Counted from the stretch's first letter, positions 34,810 to 45,718 are shown. The stretch: 64,000 bases of DNA from Candidatus Hydrogenedentota bacterium (GCA_016215105.1 JACRLJ010000081.1:44079-108078), one strand, 5' to 3'. Program-made: numbers and translations. Notes: generated by a model from the letters alone, not told the origin.

Positions 34810-37800
34810 GCCGCGCTGTCAGCGGTCCGCACCTCGTCGAACTTAACCGAAACCACTTGGGACACGCCGCGCTCCAACTGGGTTACGCCATAGAGCGCAT
34901 TGGCGCGCGCCATGGTCTGTTTGCTGTGTGTGATCACCACGAACTGGCTCTCGCTGGTGAACTCCTCCAGCAGCGAGAGAAAGCGGCCGATGTTCGCGTC
35001 ATCGAGAGGCGCATCAACCTCGTCCAGCACGCAGAACGGGCTGGGCTTGGCTTTGAAAATCGCGAAGAGCAACGCGATAGCGGTCATTGCGCTTTCGCCT
35101 CCGGAAAGCAGCGAGATCGATTGCGGCTTCTTTCCTGGAGGCTGGGCCTCGATCTCAATGCCGGACTCGAGCGGATCGTCCTCGTCCATCAGATAAATGC
35201 GCGCGTGGCCGCCGTTAAATAGCCGCCGGAAGTGCAAGCGGAAGTTCTCGGCGATCGCCTGGAACGTGTCTAGAAATAGCTGGCGAATGGTCTTGTCGAT
35301 GCGTTCCACCACGCTCAGCAGCGCCTCGCGGGCCTTCCTCAAATCTTCGTCCTGGGCCACCAGGAAGGCATGGCGTTTCTCAAGCTCTTCGTACTCTTCG
35401 ATGGCCATCAGGTTCACCGTGCCCATACGCTGCAACTTGTCGCGCAGGTCGGTGACAACCTTCTCGCGCTGTTCTTCTTCGTAGTCGTCCGTGCCGGCCT
35501 GTTCCGCCGTGAGCGACGCTAGCGCGACTCCGTATTCCGTAAGAATCCGCTCCTGGTAGAAACCTACCCGGTCTTCGCTGTGGCGGAGGGCGAGTTCCAG
35601 CCGGTGTACCTCGGACTGGGATGCGCGCGCCGCTTCACGCAGTTCGCGTAGCGACTTCTCAACTACATCGGAATCGTTCAGCAGCGTTTGGCGCCGGTTT
35701 TCCGCCTCGATTACTTTGCCGCGCGCCTCTTCCTTCGTTTCCGACAGCGCCTTGGACCGTTCGATGTTGAGCGCGATCTCGTTTTCGAGCGTGCCCTGGT
35801 TGCCGTTGAGTTGCTCGATGAGCTCGCGGCGTCGTTGGGCCTCCCGCTGGGCGGATTCCTGTTCTCGCAACTCGCGAACCTTGTCGCGCTGAACTTCTTC
35901 GACACTCTGATTCAGGCCCGCCACCCGAACGCGCAAGTCGCTCAATTCACTGGTGCGCAACGACAACTCTTGGCGTGCTCGCGATGCCAGATCCTGCGCC
36001 TCGGCTACCTGCCGCTGCAGCGTCTCATCGTCCGTTTCCATGTCACCCGCGCGGGTCAAGACTTCGCGGCGCTGCTGCTCGAGTTCATCGCGCTTCGCAC
36101 AGAGCGCGTCCCGCTGCTGGTCTTGGGACTGTGCCGTTTGGGCCAGGTTGTTCAATTCAGTCGAGTGCTTCGCGATCTCGACGCGAATACCGGCCAACTC
36201 CCGTTGAAGTGTGCTTTGCGCAAGGGACGCTTCGGCAATCGCGCGCTTCAATTCCTCGATCTGAACCACCAACGCCTGGCCTTGATCGGCCAGCCGCGCA
36301 ACACCAACCTCCGCCGTGTTGACTTGCTCTTCGAGTTCGGTGATTTCCGCGCTGCGTCCCAAGAGGCCTCGGCTATCATGCTGGGTGCGCCCGCCGGTCA
36401 CCGCCCCAGACGACGAAACTACTTCGCCGTCGAGCGTGACCAGGCGCGGATAGCGGCGTTCAGTGCGCGCGATCGCTATGGCGACATCGAGTGTCTCTAC
36501 GATGAGTGTGTTGTACAGGAGATATTCGACCGCGTTTTGGATGTGCGCATCGTACTGCACGAAATCAATGGCGGCCCCCACCACGCCGGGCCGTCCCGAT
36601 AGCTCCCGCCCTTCGTCGCGGTTGCCACTGGCGCGAATGATGTCCAGGGGCAAGAAGGTGACGCGGCCAGCGTTGTTCTTCTTGAGAAATGAAATCGCGG
36701 ACTTTGCTGCATCCGCGTCTTCCACGACGACGTTGTTAATGTTTCCGCCGAGGGCCGCTTCAATCGCGCGCTCATAAGTCTTCTCGGTAGACAACAGATC
36801 GCCCACCGGGCCAACCACGCCGCGCGCCTCGGCCACGTTCTTCTGCTTCGCGGCCATGACCGCGCGCACACCGGCTGCGAACCCTTCGTAATTGTCGCGC
36901 AATTCGCGCAGAGACCGCAGGCGCGCCTCAAGGCTGCTCTTCTTCTCGCGTAGCGTCTGCCATTCGGTGTTCAGATCACGAAGGTTCTGCGCGCGGACAG
37001 CCTGGTCGGCCTCGGCCTCGGTCCGCCTCTGTTCGCAATCGGCCAATAGGGATTGCTTCTCAGTCTCAGTGCGTTGCGCGTCGTTGAGCAGCGTCACCAG
37101 CCCCTCGTTGCGCACACTATCCTCGCGTTGGCGTTCGTAGATAGACGCCAATTGCGCGTCGATGTTCTCGATGTTGACGCCCAAGGTTTCGAGTTCGGTC
37201 TGAGTCTTCGCGCGATGGCTAATGGTCTCCACCGAACGGGCGCGCATCAACTCAACGTGGGCGTCCGATTCCCGAACCCGCTCCGCGGCGGCGTCATGCT
37301 CCTGCTGCCGGGCCTCCAACTCGATCTGACATGCCTCGAGGCCTGCCTGCAATTCAACGCCCCGCGCCTCGGTCTGCTTCATCTGATCTTCGATGGCAAT
37401 CGCCCGTTGGCGGTACTCCTCTTCCTCGCTTCCGGCCTGTTGACGCTGTTCGTTGGCGAAATCAATCTGCTGGCGCAACAGTGCGATCTGGCGCTCGATC
37501 TTCTCCATCTCGCCTTCGATCTCGTACACGCCCTCGCGGCGCGCCTGAAGCACACGGTCAATCTCGAGCTTGTTGAGGCCGAGTTCCTCGTGGCGCGCTT
37601 CGAATTGCGTGGTCTCGGCGAGGGCCTTCTCATAGGCGTCCTGGGCCACGGCGAATTTCGCGCGCAGTTCGGTGATCTCGGCCGTCAGGAAGACGTACTT
37701 GATCCATGCCGACCGGATCTCGGTCGCTTTGAGTTCGTCGCTAAGTTCGCGGTAGCGGATCGCCGCGTTCACCTGGCGTTTGAGCGACCGCATTTGCCGC

Positions 37801-38396
37801 TCGACTTCCTGGATGATATCGCTGAGGCGCAGCAAGTTCTGGTCAGCCGATTCGAGTTTGCGCATGGCCACGCGCTTGCGCGTCTTATACTTGATGATTC
37901 CCGCGGCTTCCTCGAATAGAAAGCGCCGGTCTTCCGGCTTTGAACTCAGGACCATGTCCATCTTGCCCTGACCGATCATCGAATACGCGGACGTCCCAAT
38001 ACCGGTATCCATGAAGAGTTCCTGGATATCCTTCAACCGGCACGGGGCTTTGTTGATGAGGTATTCGCTCTCGCCGGAGCGGTACACGCGGCGGGTAATC
38101 TGCACCTCGGCGAAGTCTACCGGGAGACGCGAGTCGGCGTTATCGAAGGTCAGCGACACCTCGGCCATGCCCAATGCGTGGCGGTTCTCGCTGCCGTTGA
38201 AGATGACATCCTGCATATGGGCGCCGCGAAGCGCCTTGGCGCTCTGTTCGCCTAGAGCCCAGCGCATGGCGTCAAGAATATTGCTCTTACCGCAACCGTT
38301 CGGCCCAACAATCGAAGTCGTTCCCTGTTCCAACCGGATCACGGTCCGGTCCGGAAACGATTTGAATCCCGTCATTTCGATCTGTTTGAAATACAT
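34806..38396 (-). CDS. smc: Chromosome segregation ATPase SMC
   Basis: 1196 residues, the usual length. Walker A GPNGCGKSN (32-40) and N-terminal head are followed by long coiled coil (about 170-500), a hinge (about 510-680, with glycines in a GEVVSSSGAVTGG region), a second coiled coil and the C-terminal head with signature LLSGGES and Walker B FCVLDEVDAP. SMC with ScpAB compacts and resolves chromosomes. The start is at ATG 38396 with no strong Shine-Dalgarno visible, and the ymdB gene lies 175 bp upstream on the same strand. Confidence 0.95.
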   Translation of the reverse strand: MYFKQIEMTGFKSFPDRTVIRLEQGTTSIVGPNGCGKSNILDAMRWALGEQSAKALRGAHMQDVIFNGSENRHALGMAEVSLTFDNADSRLPVDFAEVQITRRVYRSGESEYLINKAPCRLKDIQELFMDTGIGTSAYSMIGQGKMDMVLSSKPEDRRFLFEEAAGIIKYKTRKRVAMRKLESADQNLLRLSDIIQEVERQMRSLKRQVNAAIRYRELSDELKATEIRSAWIKYVFLTAEITELRAKFAVAQDAYEKALAETTQFEARHEELGLNKLEIDRVLQARREGVYEIEGEMEKIERQIALLRQQIDFANEQRQQAGSEEEEYRQRAIAIEDQMKQTEARGVELQAGLEACQIELEARQQEHDAAAERVRESDAHVELMRARSVETISHRAKTQTELETLGVNIENIDAQLASIYERQREDSVRNEGLVTLLNDAQRTETEKQSLLADCEQRRTEAEADQAVRAQNLRDLNTEWQTLREKKSSLEARLRSLRELRDNYEGFAAGVRAVMAAKQKNVAEARGVVGPVGDLLSTEKTYERAIEAALGGNINNVVVEDADAAKSAISFLKKNNAGRVTFLPLDIIRASGNRDEGRELSGRPGVVGAAIDFVQYDAHIQNAVEYLLYNTLIVETLDVAIAIARTERRYPRLVTLDGEVVSSSGAVTGGRTQHDSRGLLGRSAEITELEEQVNTAEVGVARLADQGQALVVQIEELKRAIAEASLAQSTLQRELAGIRVEIAKHSTELNNLAQTAQSQDQQRDALCAKRDELEQQRREVLTRAGDMETDDETLQRQVAEAQDLASRARQELSLRTSELSDLRVRVAGLNQSVEEVQRDKVRELREQESAQREAQRRRELIEQLNGNQGTLENEIALNIERSKALSETKEEARGKVIEAENRRQTLLNDSDVVEKSLRELREAARASQSEVHRLELALRHSEDRVGFYQERILTEYGVALASLTAEQAGTDDYEEEQREKVVTDLRDKLQRMGTVNLMAIEEYEELEKRHAFLVAQDEDLRKAREALLSVVERIDKTIRQLFLDTFQAIAENFRLHFRRLFNGGHARIYLMDEDDPLESGIEIEAQPPGKKPQSISLLSGGESAMTAIALLFAIFKAKPSPFCVLDEVDAPLDDANIGRFLSLLEEFTSESQFVVITHSKQTMARANALYGVTQLERGVSQVVSVKFDEVRTADSAA

Positions 38397-38571
38397 TCCG
38401 CCCTACTCGTCCAGCGTCGTCATCAGCAGCTTCCCACGCACGGCGCACGAATACCACTGGCAACGCGGGGTCATACTCTCTCGACTGTGCAATTGCGGCC
38501 ATGCCGCCTTGGCAGCAACGGGAACAATACGGCGCCCTGCCGCAAGCCCGCCCAAGTGTTAGAATTGTCAG

Positions 38572-39351
38572 CTATTCTTTGCGGAGAATCCGCTCAATCG
38601 ACCGCGCGCACCCCGTGTCGTCGTCGGCGTCGATGACGACGGCGGAAAGCAGCGCCGGTCCCGCAGCTACTTTGAATTCACCGGGCATCCCCGTCATGAA
38701 TTTCCGTATAACGATATCGCGTTCCATCCCGATGACGGAATCCATTGGCCCGGTCATACCCACATCGGTAATGAACGCCGTTCCCTTGGGCAGTATCCGT
38801 TCGTCTGCAGTCTGAACATGCGTATGCGTTCCCACCACCGCGGAACATCGGCCGTCCAGATGCCAGCCCATCGCGATCTTCTCGGATGTCGCCTCGGCAT
38901 GCATATCAACCAGGAGCAGCGGAGTTACCTCGCGCAGACGCTCCAGTTCCCACACCGCCCGTTCAAAAGGACATCCAAACGGTTCCATATACACGCGGCC
39001 GATCAGGTTTACGATGCCAAGCTTCCGTCCGTCAGGCAGCGCAACCACCATCGAGCCTTTGCCGGGAACACCGTCGGGATAGTTGGCGGGACGCGCAACC
39101 GCCGCCATGGTATCAATCGTTCCCGCGAGTTCCTTCTTCCGCCACGTATGGTTTCCCAAGGTGATGGCTTGAATGCCCGACGCGAACAGCTCTTTGAGCA
39201 CGTCCGGGGTAGCGCCCAAACCGCCGGCGGCATTTTCCCCATTCGCCACCACGATGTCAATCCCAAATTTCGACCGAATTTCCGGCAACCACCGGGTGAT
39301 GCAGTCCCTACCCGGACGGCCCACGACGTCGCCGATGAACAGTATCTTCAT
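38572..39351 (-). CDS. ymdB: YmdB-family metallophosphoesterase
   Basis: 259 residues, usual length. Metal-binding motifs in order: GDVVGRPGRD (7-16), NGENAAGG (37-44), GNHTW (66-70), DMHAEATSEK (about 149) and GTHTHVQTAD (about 174-183). Members hydrolyse 2',3'-cyclic nucleotides in Bacillus (established knowledge). It starts 12 bp after the rny stop, and the ymdB-rny pairing is conserved in many bacteria. Confidence 0.93.
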   Translation of the reverse strand: MKILFIGDVVGRPGRDCITRWLPEIRSKFGIDIVVANGENAAGGLGATPDVLKELFASGIQAITLGNHTWRKKELAGTIDTMAAVARPANYPDGVPGKGSMVVALPDGRKLGIVNLIGRVYMEPFGCPFERAVWELERLREVTPLLLVDMHAEATSEKIAMGWHLDGRCSAVVGTHTHVQTADERILPKGTAFITDVGMTGPMDSVIGMERDIVIRKFMTGMPGEFKVAAGPALLSAVVIDADDDTGCARSIERILRKE

Positions 39352-39362
39352 CTGCGCGGGGA

Positions 39363-40928
39363 CTACTTCGCGGTTTCGACGGCGCGCGTTTCGCGTACCA
39401 CTGTCACGCGAATCTGTCCTGGGTAGACCATGTCCGTCTCGACCTTGCGGGCGACGTCACGGGCAATTTGCTGCGCTTCGGCGTCATTGACCTTGTCCGG
39501 ATACACCACGACACGGATCTCGCGGCCAGCCTGAATCGCATACGATTTTTCCACCCCCGGGAAACTGTCCGCGATCTGCTCAAGTTGTTCCAGCCGTTTG
39601 ATGTACGTTTCGACCGTCTCACGCCGTGCGCCTGGCCGCGCCGCTGACAATGCGTCCGCCGCCTGCGTCAAGACGGCTGTGATGCTGTTCTGGGGCATTT
39701 CGTTGTGGTGGGCGCCCACCGCGTTGCAGATGAGGTCGGTTTCGCCGTGCCGTTTGCAGAAATCGTGGCCGATGACCGCGTGCGAGCCTTCGACTTCGTG
39801 GTTGATGGCCTTGCCAATGTCGTGGAGCAGTCCGGCGCGCTTCGCCTGCTGGATGTTGACACCCAACTCCGCCGCCATAATCCCCGCAAGATGGCACACC
39901 TCCTGGGAGTGACGTAACACGTTCTGGCCGTAGGAGGTACGATAGTGAAGTCGTCCCAGGAGCTTGACTACTTCCGGGTGCAGACCGTGTACGTCCACCT
40001 CGAAGCAGGCCTTTTCGCCCAGCTCCTTGAGGGTGATGTTCATCTCTTCTTTGGTCTTTTCGACGACCTCCTCGATGCGCGCCGGATGGATACGCCCGTC
40101 GGAAAGCAGTTTCTCGAGGGTGATTCGGGCGATTTCACGCCGAACCGGGTCAAAACCGGACAGAATGACCGCTTCAGGCGTGTCGTCAATGATCACGTTG
40201 ATACCGGTCGCGTTCTCCAGGGCGCGGATGTTGCGGCCTTCACGTCCGATAATACGGCCCTTCATCTCATCATTGGGCAGAGCAACGACGGATACAGTGG
40301 TCTCGGCGACGTGGTCGGCCGCGCAACGCTGGATGGCTTGGCCGACGATCCATTTGGCCTTCTTGTCCGACGTCTCGACCATTTCGTCTTCGATGCGCTT
40401 GAGGCGGACGGCGGTGTCCCGTTTCACTTCGGCCTCGAGTTGAGCGAAGATAGCCTGACGCGCCTGGTCGGCCGTCATCCCGGAGATGTTTTCCAGCTTG
40501 GCGACCTGTTCGGCGATGAGAGCCGTGACTTTCTCCTGGCTCTCCTTGATCGCGGTTTCCCGGTTTGCGAGATCCCGCTCTTTGGCGTTGAGTTCATTGC
40601 CTTTGCGGTCCAGGACTTCGATGCGTTTGTCGACACCTTCCTCTTTGGCGAGAATGCGCTTTTCCAGGGCGAGCAATTCGCGCTTTTGTTCTTTGGATTC
40701 CTGGTCGACTTTGGCGAGTAATTCGAGGCGCTGTTCTTTGGCTGAGGTATTGGCGTCTTTGATGATGGAGGCGGCTTCGCGTTCAGCGTCCGACAGGGTC
40801 TGTGCGGCTTCACGCCGCGCTTTTCCCAGAAGACTGCTTCCCATAAGGCGCGAGCCGATTGCTGCGGCTATAGCGCCAATGACGATGCCGCCTAGTCCTG
40901 CGAGAATCAGGAACAAGGCTGTAGGCAT
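39363..40928 (-). CDS. rny: Ribonuclease Y
   Basis: 521 residues, standard length. A single N-terminal transmembrane helix (about 3-24, [20 protein letters not shown]) is followed by a long coiled coil (about 30-200), a KH RNA-binding domain ([15 protein letters not shown], near 226) and an HD phosphohydrolase domain with [14 protein letters not shown] and GSHAVIG. It initiates mRNA decay at the membrane. The first gene of a - strand run ending in ymdB. Confidence 0.95.
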   Translation of the reverse strand: MPTALFLILAGLGGIVIGAIAAAIGSRLMGSSLLGKARREAAQTLSDAEREAASIIKDANTSAKEQRLELLAKVDQESKEQKRELLALEKRILAKEEGVDKRIEVLDRKGNELNAKERDLANRETAIKESQEKVTALIAEQVAKLENISGMTADQARQAIFAQLEAEVKRDTAVRLKRIEDEMVETSDKKAKWIVGQAIQRCAADHVAETTVSVVALPNDEMKGRIIGREGRNIRALENATGINVIIDDTPEAVILSGFDPVRREIARITLEKLLSDGRIHPARIEEVVEKTKEEMNITLKELGEKACFEVDVHGLHPEVVKLLGRLHYRTSYGQNVLRHSQEVCHLAGIMAAELGVNIQQAKRAGLLHDIGKAINHEVEGSHAVIGHDFCKRHGETDLICNAVGAHHNEMPQNSITAVLTQAADALSAARPGARRETVETYIKRLEQLEQIADSFPGVEKSYAIQAGREIRVVVYPDKVNDAEAQQIARDVARKVETDMVYPGQIRVTVVRETRAVETAK

Positions 40929-41537
40929 GCTTCGATCTCCGTCCCGTTACAGGGAGTTTAGAGCCATTTCGGCCCCACGAGGAAAGAAGCATCGAACAGA
41001 AAGGAAATGCGTTCGCCGCCCTTGATCGCTGCGTAACATGCTCAAAATAAATAGATTACAGCGATCATGCCCCGGGCAATTCGGTTAAACAATCCACATA
41101 TGTAACGCATGCGCACGTGGCGCTGTCTACATAGCCTGGTTGTAAAGGGCAACGGCTATCCATCCCTAAAAGTCCTTACTATTCCTCGTGGAATACCGTA
41201 CGTATTCCAGTTAAGGTAACACCGCGCATTATAAAGATGTTCGCCAGTCCGAGTCAACGATATTCTTCCCCTATTCCGCATTGGCTAAGCGGTGGCTGAC
41301 TGAAGCCTTGCGAATAATGCGCTGTCCGGTTTCCTGCCTCCGGAAATGTATCCCGCATAAACGGTGGTAAGAACGCAATTCCAATCTTACTAAACCCGAG
41401 TGAATATCTAAGGTTACGCGTTGTGGGTTCGTCTCGCTACTGAATAGAACCCTGCGAAAAATGCGACAACGTTTGGTATACTCCCTCCTCAAGTAGCTCT
41501 GGTTGACAATATGTCTCATTACGAGGAGATCTCTCTT
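40929..41537. other. Intergenic region, divergent, with interleaved inverted repeats
   Basis: No gene seen. It separates rny (leftwards) from the glycosidase-like gene (rightwards). Three linked half-sites TATTCC (41180), GGAATA (41190) and TATTCC (41203) give two competing hairpins. A -10-like TATACT near 41476 and an RBS GAGGAG (41523-41528) precede the rightward gene. Confidence 0.5.
41180..41208. promoter_or_regulatory. Mutually exclusive inverted repeats TATTCC/GGAATA/TATTCC
   Basis: TATTCC (41180-41185) pairs with GGAATA (41190-41195) across TCGT, while GGAATAC (41190-41196) pairs with GTATTCC (41202-41208) across CGTAC. The middle arm can pair with only one neighbour at a time. Could be operator half-sites or an RNA switch element; weak evidence. 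Confidence 0.35.
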
Positions 41538-44030
41538 ATGAATAAGTCGTTGCGCATCCACGCACGTCTTGCGTCTAGGCCGCTCCTTGGTTCGGTTCTG
41601 ACTTTCGTTGGGTTGGCGTTGTCAATAATAACAGCCCATGGCCAAGCGGTGGGGCCGGACGCAAGAGCGGTAGTCGACCTATCTAAAGCGGTTATCGTGG
41701 CGCCCGCTTCGCATTCCGTGTTCGCGAAGGCGTCAGATATGTTGGCCGTCGAGATTGAAAAGCGGTCCGGTATTCGGCTCCAGTGCGTGTCCACTCCGCC
41801 CCAGGACGCCAAGGCGGTCATTCTTCTGGGCACTGTGGATACCTCCGCCGGTTCTGGCGCAACTCCGCCCCCTGGAATAGCGGTTCCCGAAAAAGCCGAA
41901 GGGTACGCAATATGGGTTGACGCGCCGCCATCGAAGGCGCCTGTGGTCCATCTCGTTGGCCGCGATTTCCGGGGCGCGTTATTCGCGGCGGGCCGGCTGC
42001 TTCGGTTGATCGACTGTGCGGGTGGCCGCGTGACGATTTCCACCGGCGCCCGCTTGGCGACGGCGCCAAAATTCGCCATCCGGGGCCATCAGATCGGCTA
42101 TAGAAACACGCCGAACGCCTACGACGCTTGGGATCAGAAGGTGTACGAACAGTACTTTCGGGATCTCATTTTTTTTGGTACCAACAGCATCGAATTCACC
42201 ACGACCCTGACCGACGACGAGAAGGGGCCTCATATGATTATGAGCACGTGGGACATGACGGCGGAATTATCCAAAATACTCGACGCGTACGATTTGAACT
42301 GCTGGATCTGGCAGGAGATTCCTCCCGAGGACGATGTTTCCAAGCCCGAGGTGGCCGACAGAGAACTGGACGATCTGCGGAAGCTCTTCGACAGTCTCAA
42401 GCGGCTCGATGCGGTGTTCGTTCCGGGTGGAGACGGAGGAATCACGCCGGCTCCGGTTCTCATGCCGTTCTTGGAGCGCCTCGCTCCCGTTCTAAAGCAA
42501 TCCCATCCCAAGCCCACCCTATGGGTGTCCAATCATACCTTTGGTCAGGGGGAGAATGATTACTTCTTTGATTTCCTGCAGAAGCAACAGCCGGCGTGGC
42601 TCGATGGTGTCGTGTATGGGCCGTGGACCAAGGTCAGCATCGAGGAAATGCGCAAGCGAACTCCGGAAAAATATCCCATGCGTTTGTACGCCGATATCAC
42701 GCATAACGTGCGCACGCAATACCCCGTGCCGGATTGGGACCGGGCATTTGCGCAAGTGCTCAACCGGGAAGCGCCGAATCCGCGGCCGCAGGATATGGCT
42801 CACATTTTCACGAGATACGCCGCGCTGGCTGGCGATTCGATTACGTACTCGGAAGGTGTGAATGACGATCTCAACAAGTTCATTTGGAGCGCGCTGGGAT
42901 GGGACCCTGCCGACTCCCTGGAAAGTATTGTGCGCGACTACGGAAAAGTCTTCTTCGGCGACTCGGAGGCGGACGCTGTCGCAAAGGGTCTGCACATGCT
43001 CGAGGAGAACTGGCGCGGCCCAATTGCGAACAATGCCGGCATCGAGAAGACGCTGGCGCATTGGAAAGGCATCGAGGAACGCAGCGCGAAGCGCGCCGTG
43101 AACTGGCGGTTGCAGATGTATCTGATTCGCGCGTACGACGATGCGTATACGAAGAAGAAGGCCGATGCGGAAGCCGCGTACGAAGCCGAGGCGCATGAGG
43201 CGCTAAAGCAGGCCAAACAGATTGGCGCGGAACAGGCGATCGAAAAGGCGCGCGCGGCGCTTGCGAAGATAGACACCAACCCGCCGGCCCCCGAATACCG
43301 CAAGCGAATCGGAGAACTGGCGGCGGATCTGTTCAAATCAATAGGCATGCAGCTTAGCGTGCGCCCGCCGTACAAAGCCCGCGGGTTGGAACGCTGCGCC
43401 CTCCTGGATACGCTGGATCTACCCCAGAACAACCGCGCCTGGATGGAAACGCAGTTCAAGGAAATACTGTCCACAGCCGATCAGGCCAAACGCGCTGCGG
43501 GCATCGACTTCGTTCTCAATTGGGAGAATCCCGGCCCGGGCGGTTTCTACGACGACCTCGGAAATCCAGCCAAACAACCGCATCTCGTCAAACAACATGT
43601 TTGGACCGACGATCCCGGCTATGTTGACGCGCCGCAGTGCGAGTATCTGTTCGCCCTGGACGATCGGATCAAGGGGCTGAGTGACTTTCGGCAATCGTGG
43701 CTCGATCAGGCGTCGACAATCTACCGGTGTCCGTTGCGCATGCATTACGACGGCCTGGACCCGAAAGGGACCTACCGCTTGCGCGTGACCTACACGGGCA
43801 GGTTTCGAGCGATCATGCGCCTTATCGCGAACGGGAAGGACCAGATTCACGATTGGATGCCGCAACCCAAGGAATGCGCGCCAATCGAGTTCAAGCTGCC
43901 CGCGGGCGAAACTGCCAACGGAACCCTCGATCTCGAATGGCAAGTCGATCCCAGCAAGGACAAGGAGTTCTCGCACACTCCGTTGAATCGCGGCTGTCAG
44001 GTAGCGGAGGTTTGGCTTATCAAGGAGTAA
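41538..44030 (+). CDS. Large secreted protein with a GH20/GH67-like N-terminal domain
   Basis: 830 residues with signal peptide (about 1-35, ending THGQ-like AHGQAVG). Residues about 45-160 carry an alpha/beta non-catalytic domain of the type found before glycosidase barrels (FRGALFAAGRLLRL near 155). A barrel-like part follows (IEFTTTLTDDEKG, IWQEIPPED, VSNHTFGQGENDYF, YADITHNVRTQYPVPDWDRAF). A helical segment lies around 490-640 and a beta domain at the C-terminus. GH family not assigned; plausible polysaccharide hydrolase. RBS GAGGAG. The next gene begins 6 bp after the stop. Confidence 0.6.
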   Translation: MNKSLRIHARLASRPLLGSVLTFVGLALSIITAHGQAVGPDARAVVDLSKAVIVAPASHSVFAKASDMLAVEIEKRSGIRLQCVSTPPQDAKAVILLGTVDTSAGSGATPPPGIAVPEKAEGYAIWVDAPPSKAPVVHLVGRDFRGALFAAGRLLRLIDCAGGRVTISTGARLATAPKFAIRGHQIGYRNTPNAYDAWDQKVYEQYFRDLIFFGTNSIEFTTTLTDDEKGPHMIMSTWDMTAELSKILDAYDLNCWIWQEIPPEDDVSKPEVADRELDDLRKLFDSLKRLDAVFVPGGDGGITPAPVLMPFLERLAPVLKQSHPKPTLWVSNHTFGQGENDYFFDFLQKQQPAWLDGVVYGPWTKVSIEEMRKRTPEKYPMRLYADITHNVRTQYPVPDWDRAFAQVLNREAPNPRPQDMAHIFTRYAALAGDSITYSEGVNDDLNKFIWSALGWDPADSLESIVRDYGKVFFGDSEADAVAKGLHMLEENWRGPIANNAGIEKTLAHWKGIEERSAKRAVNWRLQMYLIRAYDDAYTKKKADAEAAYEAEAHEALKQAKQIGAEQAIEKARAALAKIDTNPPAPEYRKRIGELAADLFKSIGMQLSVRPPYKARGLERCALLDTLDLPQNNRAWMETQFKEILSTADQAKRAAGIDFVLNWENPGPGGFYDDLGNPAKQPHLVKQHVWTDDPGYVDAPQCEYLFALDDRIKGLSDFRQSWLDQASTIYRCPLRMHYDGLDPKGTYRLRVTYTGRFRAIMRLIANGKDQIHDWMPQPKECAPIEFKLPAGETANGTLDLEWQVDPSKDKEFSHTPLNRGCQVAEVWLIKE

Positions 44031-44036
44031 GGAGCG

Positions 44037-45494
44037 TTGGACTTCGCGCGTCCGTGGAGAATGCTGGGAATTGCGCTTGCGCTGTATGCCTGCGCGCACT
44101 CCCGGGCCGAGGAACGCCTGGAGACGTTTGATCGAGATCCCGGCTGGGATGGACACAATAACCGTCCGGCGGAAAACTCGACTCGGACCGTTATCCAGGA
44201 CTTTGGGTACTCTTCGGCGCCCCAGGCGGGTATCGGTCCCGGCGTGATTGGCGGAACGATTACCCCGGACGGCGCGCCGGCCTATTTCGCCAAGGCCATT
44301 TCGTCCCGCACATTGAATGAAGCTTTCAGCGCGTCAGGCACGCTGCAGATCGAAGAAGGTGGCGGAAATACTCTGCTGGGCTTCTTCAATTCGCAGACGC
44401 TGAATGAATGGCGCACGCCGAACAGCATCGTCTTTCGATTCAACGGGCGCGGGGATATCTTCCACGCGCACATCGAGTATGCGACGAGCAAGTGGCGCGC
44501 CGGCGCCGGGGTTTTCGGACGCTACGATCGCGAGGCCGACCGTAACTATCCCTTGGAGATCGCCAGCAAGGGCATCCACCGGTGGTCGATTTCCTATGAC
44601 CCCGCCGGGAACGACGGCGGCGGAACCATTAACGCTACCTTTGACGATCAGCGCGCCGGGTGCAATCTGCAATCTGGCCATAAACAAGACGGCGCCTCGT
44701 TCGACCGATTCGGTCTGCTGAATGCCGTGAAGAGCGTGGACTCTCCCGGCAAACTGTGGCTAAGCGAGGTGACTATCGACGGGAAGCCGGAGAAACTCGA
44801 CGCCGATCCTCAGTGGATCGGGTTTCAGAACCGGCGCACGTATCAGAGTGAAGACGTGCGCCCGCGCTTCAATTTCGGGCACAGCGCTACGCACTTCTCG
44901 GGAGGAGCAAAGGCGGGGGAGATGGGCGGGCTGTTCTTCCGCGGCGATTGCCGATATCCAGAGAAAATGGCCTACTACGGCGCTCGACTGGAAACGCTTA
45001 CGCTTGAGCGCCCGTTGCGCGCTTCCGGAATGATGACACTCCGGCGCGGCGTGTCGGACAGTTCGACCCTGCTTGGTTTCTTCAACGCTACGCGAAGTAC
45101 CGAGGTGAATCCGTCACAGAGGTCCGCTCTTCCCCGGGACTTTCTTGGCCTGTGCATCGAGGGGCCGTCGTCTGAAGGCTTCTTCGTGTATCCCTGCTAT
45201 CGGGTACACGGAGACATGGAAGACCACGATTGCCCGAGATCGGCGCCGCGTATCTACCCGGACAACGCAACGCTGCGTTGGAAGCTCGACTATGATCCTG
45301 CCGGTGCAAGCGGGGCCGGCAGCGTTTCGCTTCGCCTCGGGGATCAGTCCGTCACAAAAACGCTCGAACCTTCACACCGCGCCGCGGGGGCGGAATTCGA
45401 CCGCTTTGGCCTGATTACGCCCTGGATCGACGGCAACGGTCAAGTCGTCTATTTCGACGACATCGAGTACACCTATCGTCAGCTTGGACGATGA
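44037..45494 (+). CDS. Secreted protein with an internal duplication, function unknown
   Basis: 485 residues from a TTG start with GGAG six bases upstream; a hydrophobic signal-like segment follows (MLGIALALYACAHS). Two copies of a ~220-residue domain are visible: FDRDPGWDGHNNR versus LDADPQWIGFQNR, LLGFFNSQTLNE versus LLGFFNATRST, and FDRFGLLNAV versus FDRFGLITPW. Each appears beta-sandwich-like, as in concanavalin-type or carbohydrate-binding folds. It is likely cotranscribed with the preceding glycosidase-like gene (6-bp gap) and could bind or process its substrate (inference). Confidence 0.6.
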   Translation: MDFARPWRMLGIALALYACAHSRAEERLETFDRDPGWDGHNNRPAENSTRTVIQDFGYSSAPQAGIGPGVIGGTITPDGAPAYFAKAISSRTLNEAFSASGTLQIEEGGGNTLLGFFNSQTLNEWRTPNSIVFRFNGRGDIFHAHIEYATSKWRAGAGVFGRYDREADRNYPLEIASKGIHRWSISYDPAGNDGGGTINATFDDQRAGCNLQSGHKQDGASFDRFGLLNAVKSVDSPGKLWLSEVTIDGKPEKLDADPQWIGFQNRRTYQSEDVRPRFNFGHSATHFSGGAKAGEMGGLFFRGDCRYPEKMAYYGARLETLTLERPLRASGMMTLRRGVSDSSTLLGFFNATRSTEVNPSQRSALPRDFLGLCIEGPSSEGFFVYPCYRVHGDMEDHDCPRSAPRIYPDNATLRWKLDYDPAGASGAGSVSLRLGDQSVTKTLEPSHRAAGAEFDRFGLITPWIDGNGQVVYFDDIEYTYRQLGR

Positions 45495-45718
45495 CGGATA
45501 GAATTCCGGCAAAGAACGCGCGAAGGCATTCCTCGAAATCGAGGCCCATCTGTCCGCCGTACAATACCCCGTAGCGACAATCTGCACTCCTGAATTTGCT
45601 TTCAGAATTATCCTTAAGCGTAAAATATGTGAACTAAACAACCCTCGTTCCGCTAGGTTTCCTCTCCCTCCCCCCGCCAAACCCGAACCCTGACCCACGG
45701 CAGCAGTGCCACCATAAC

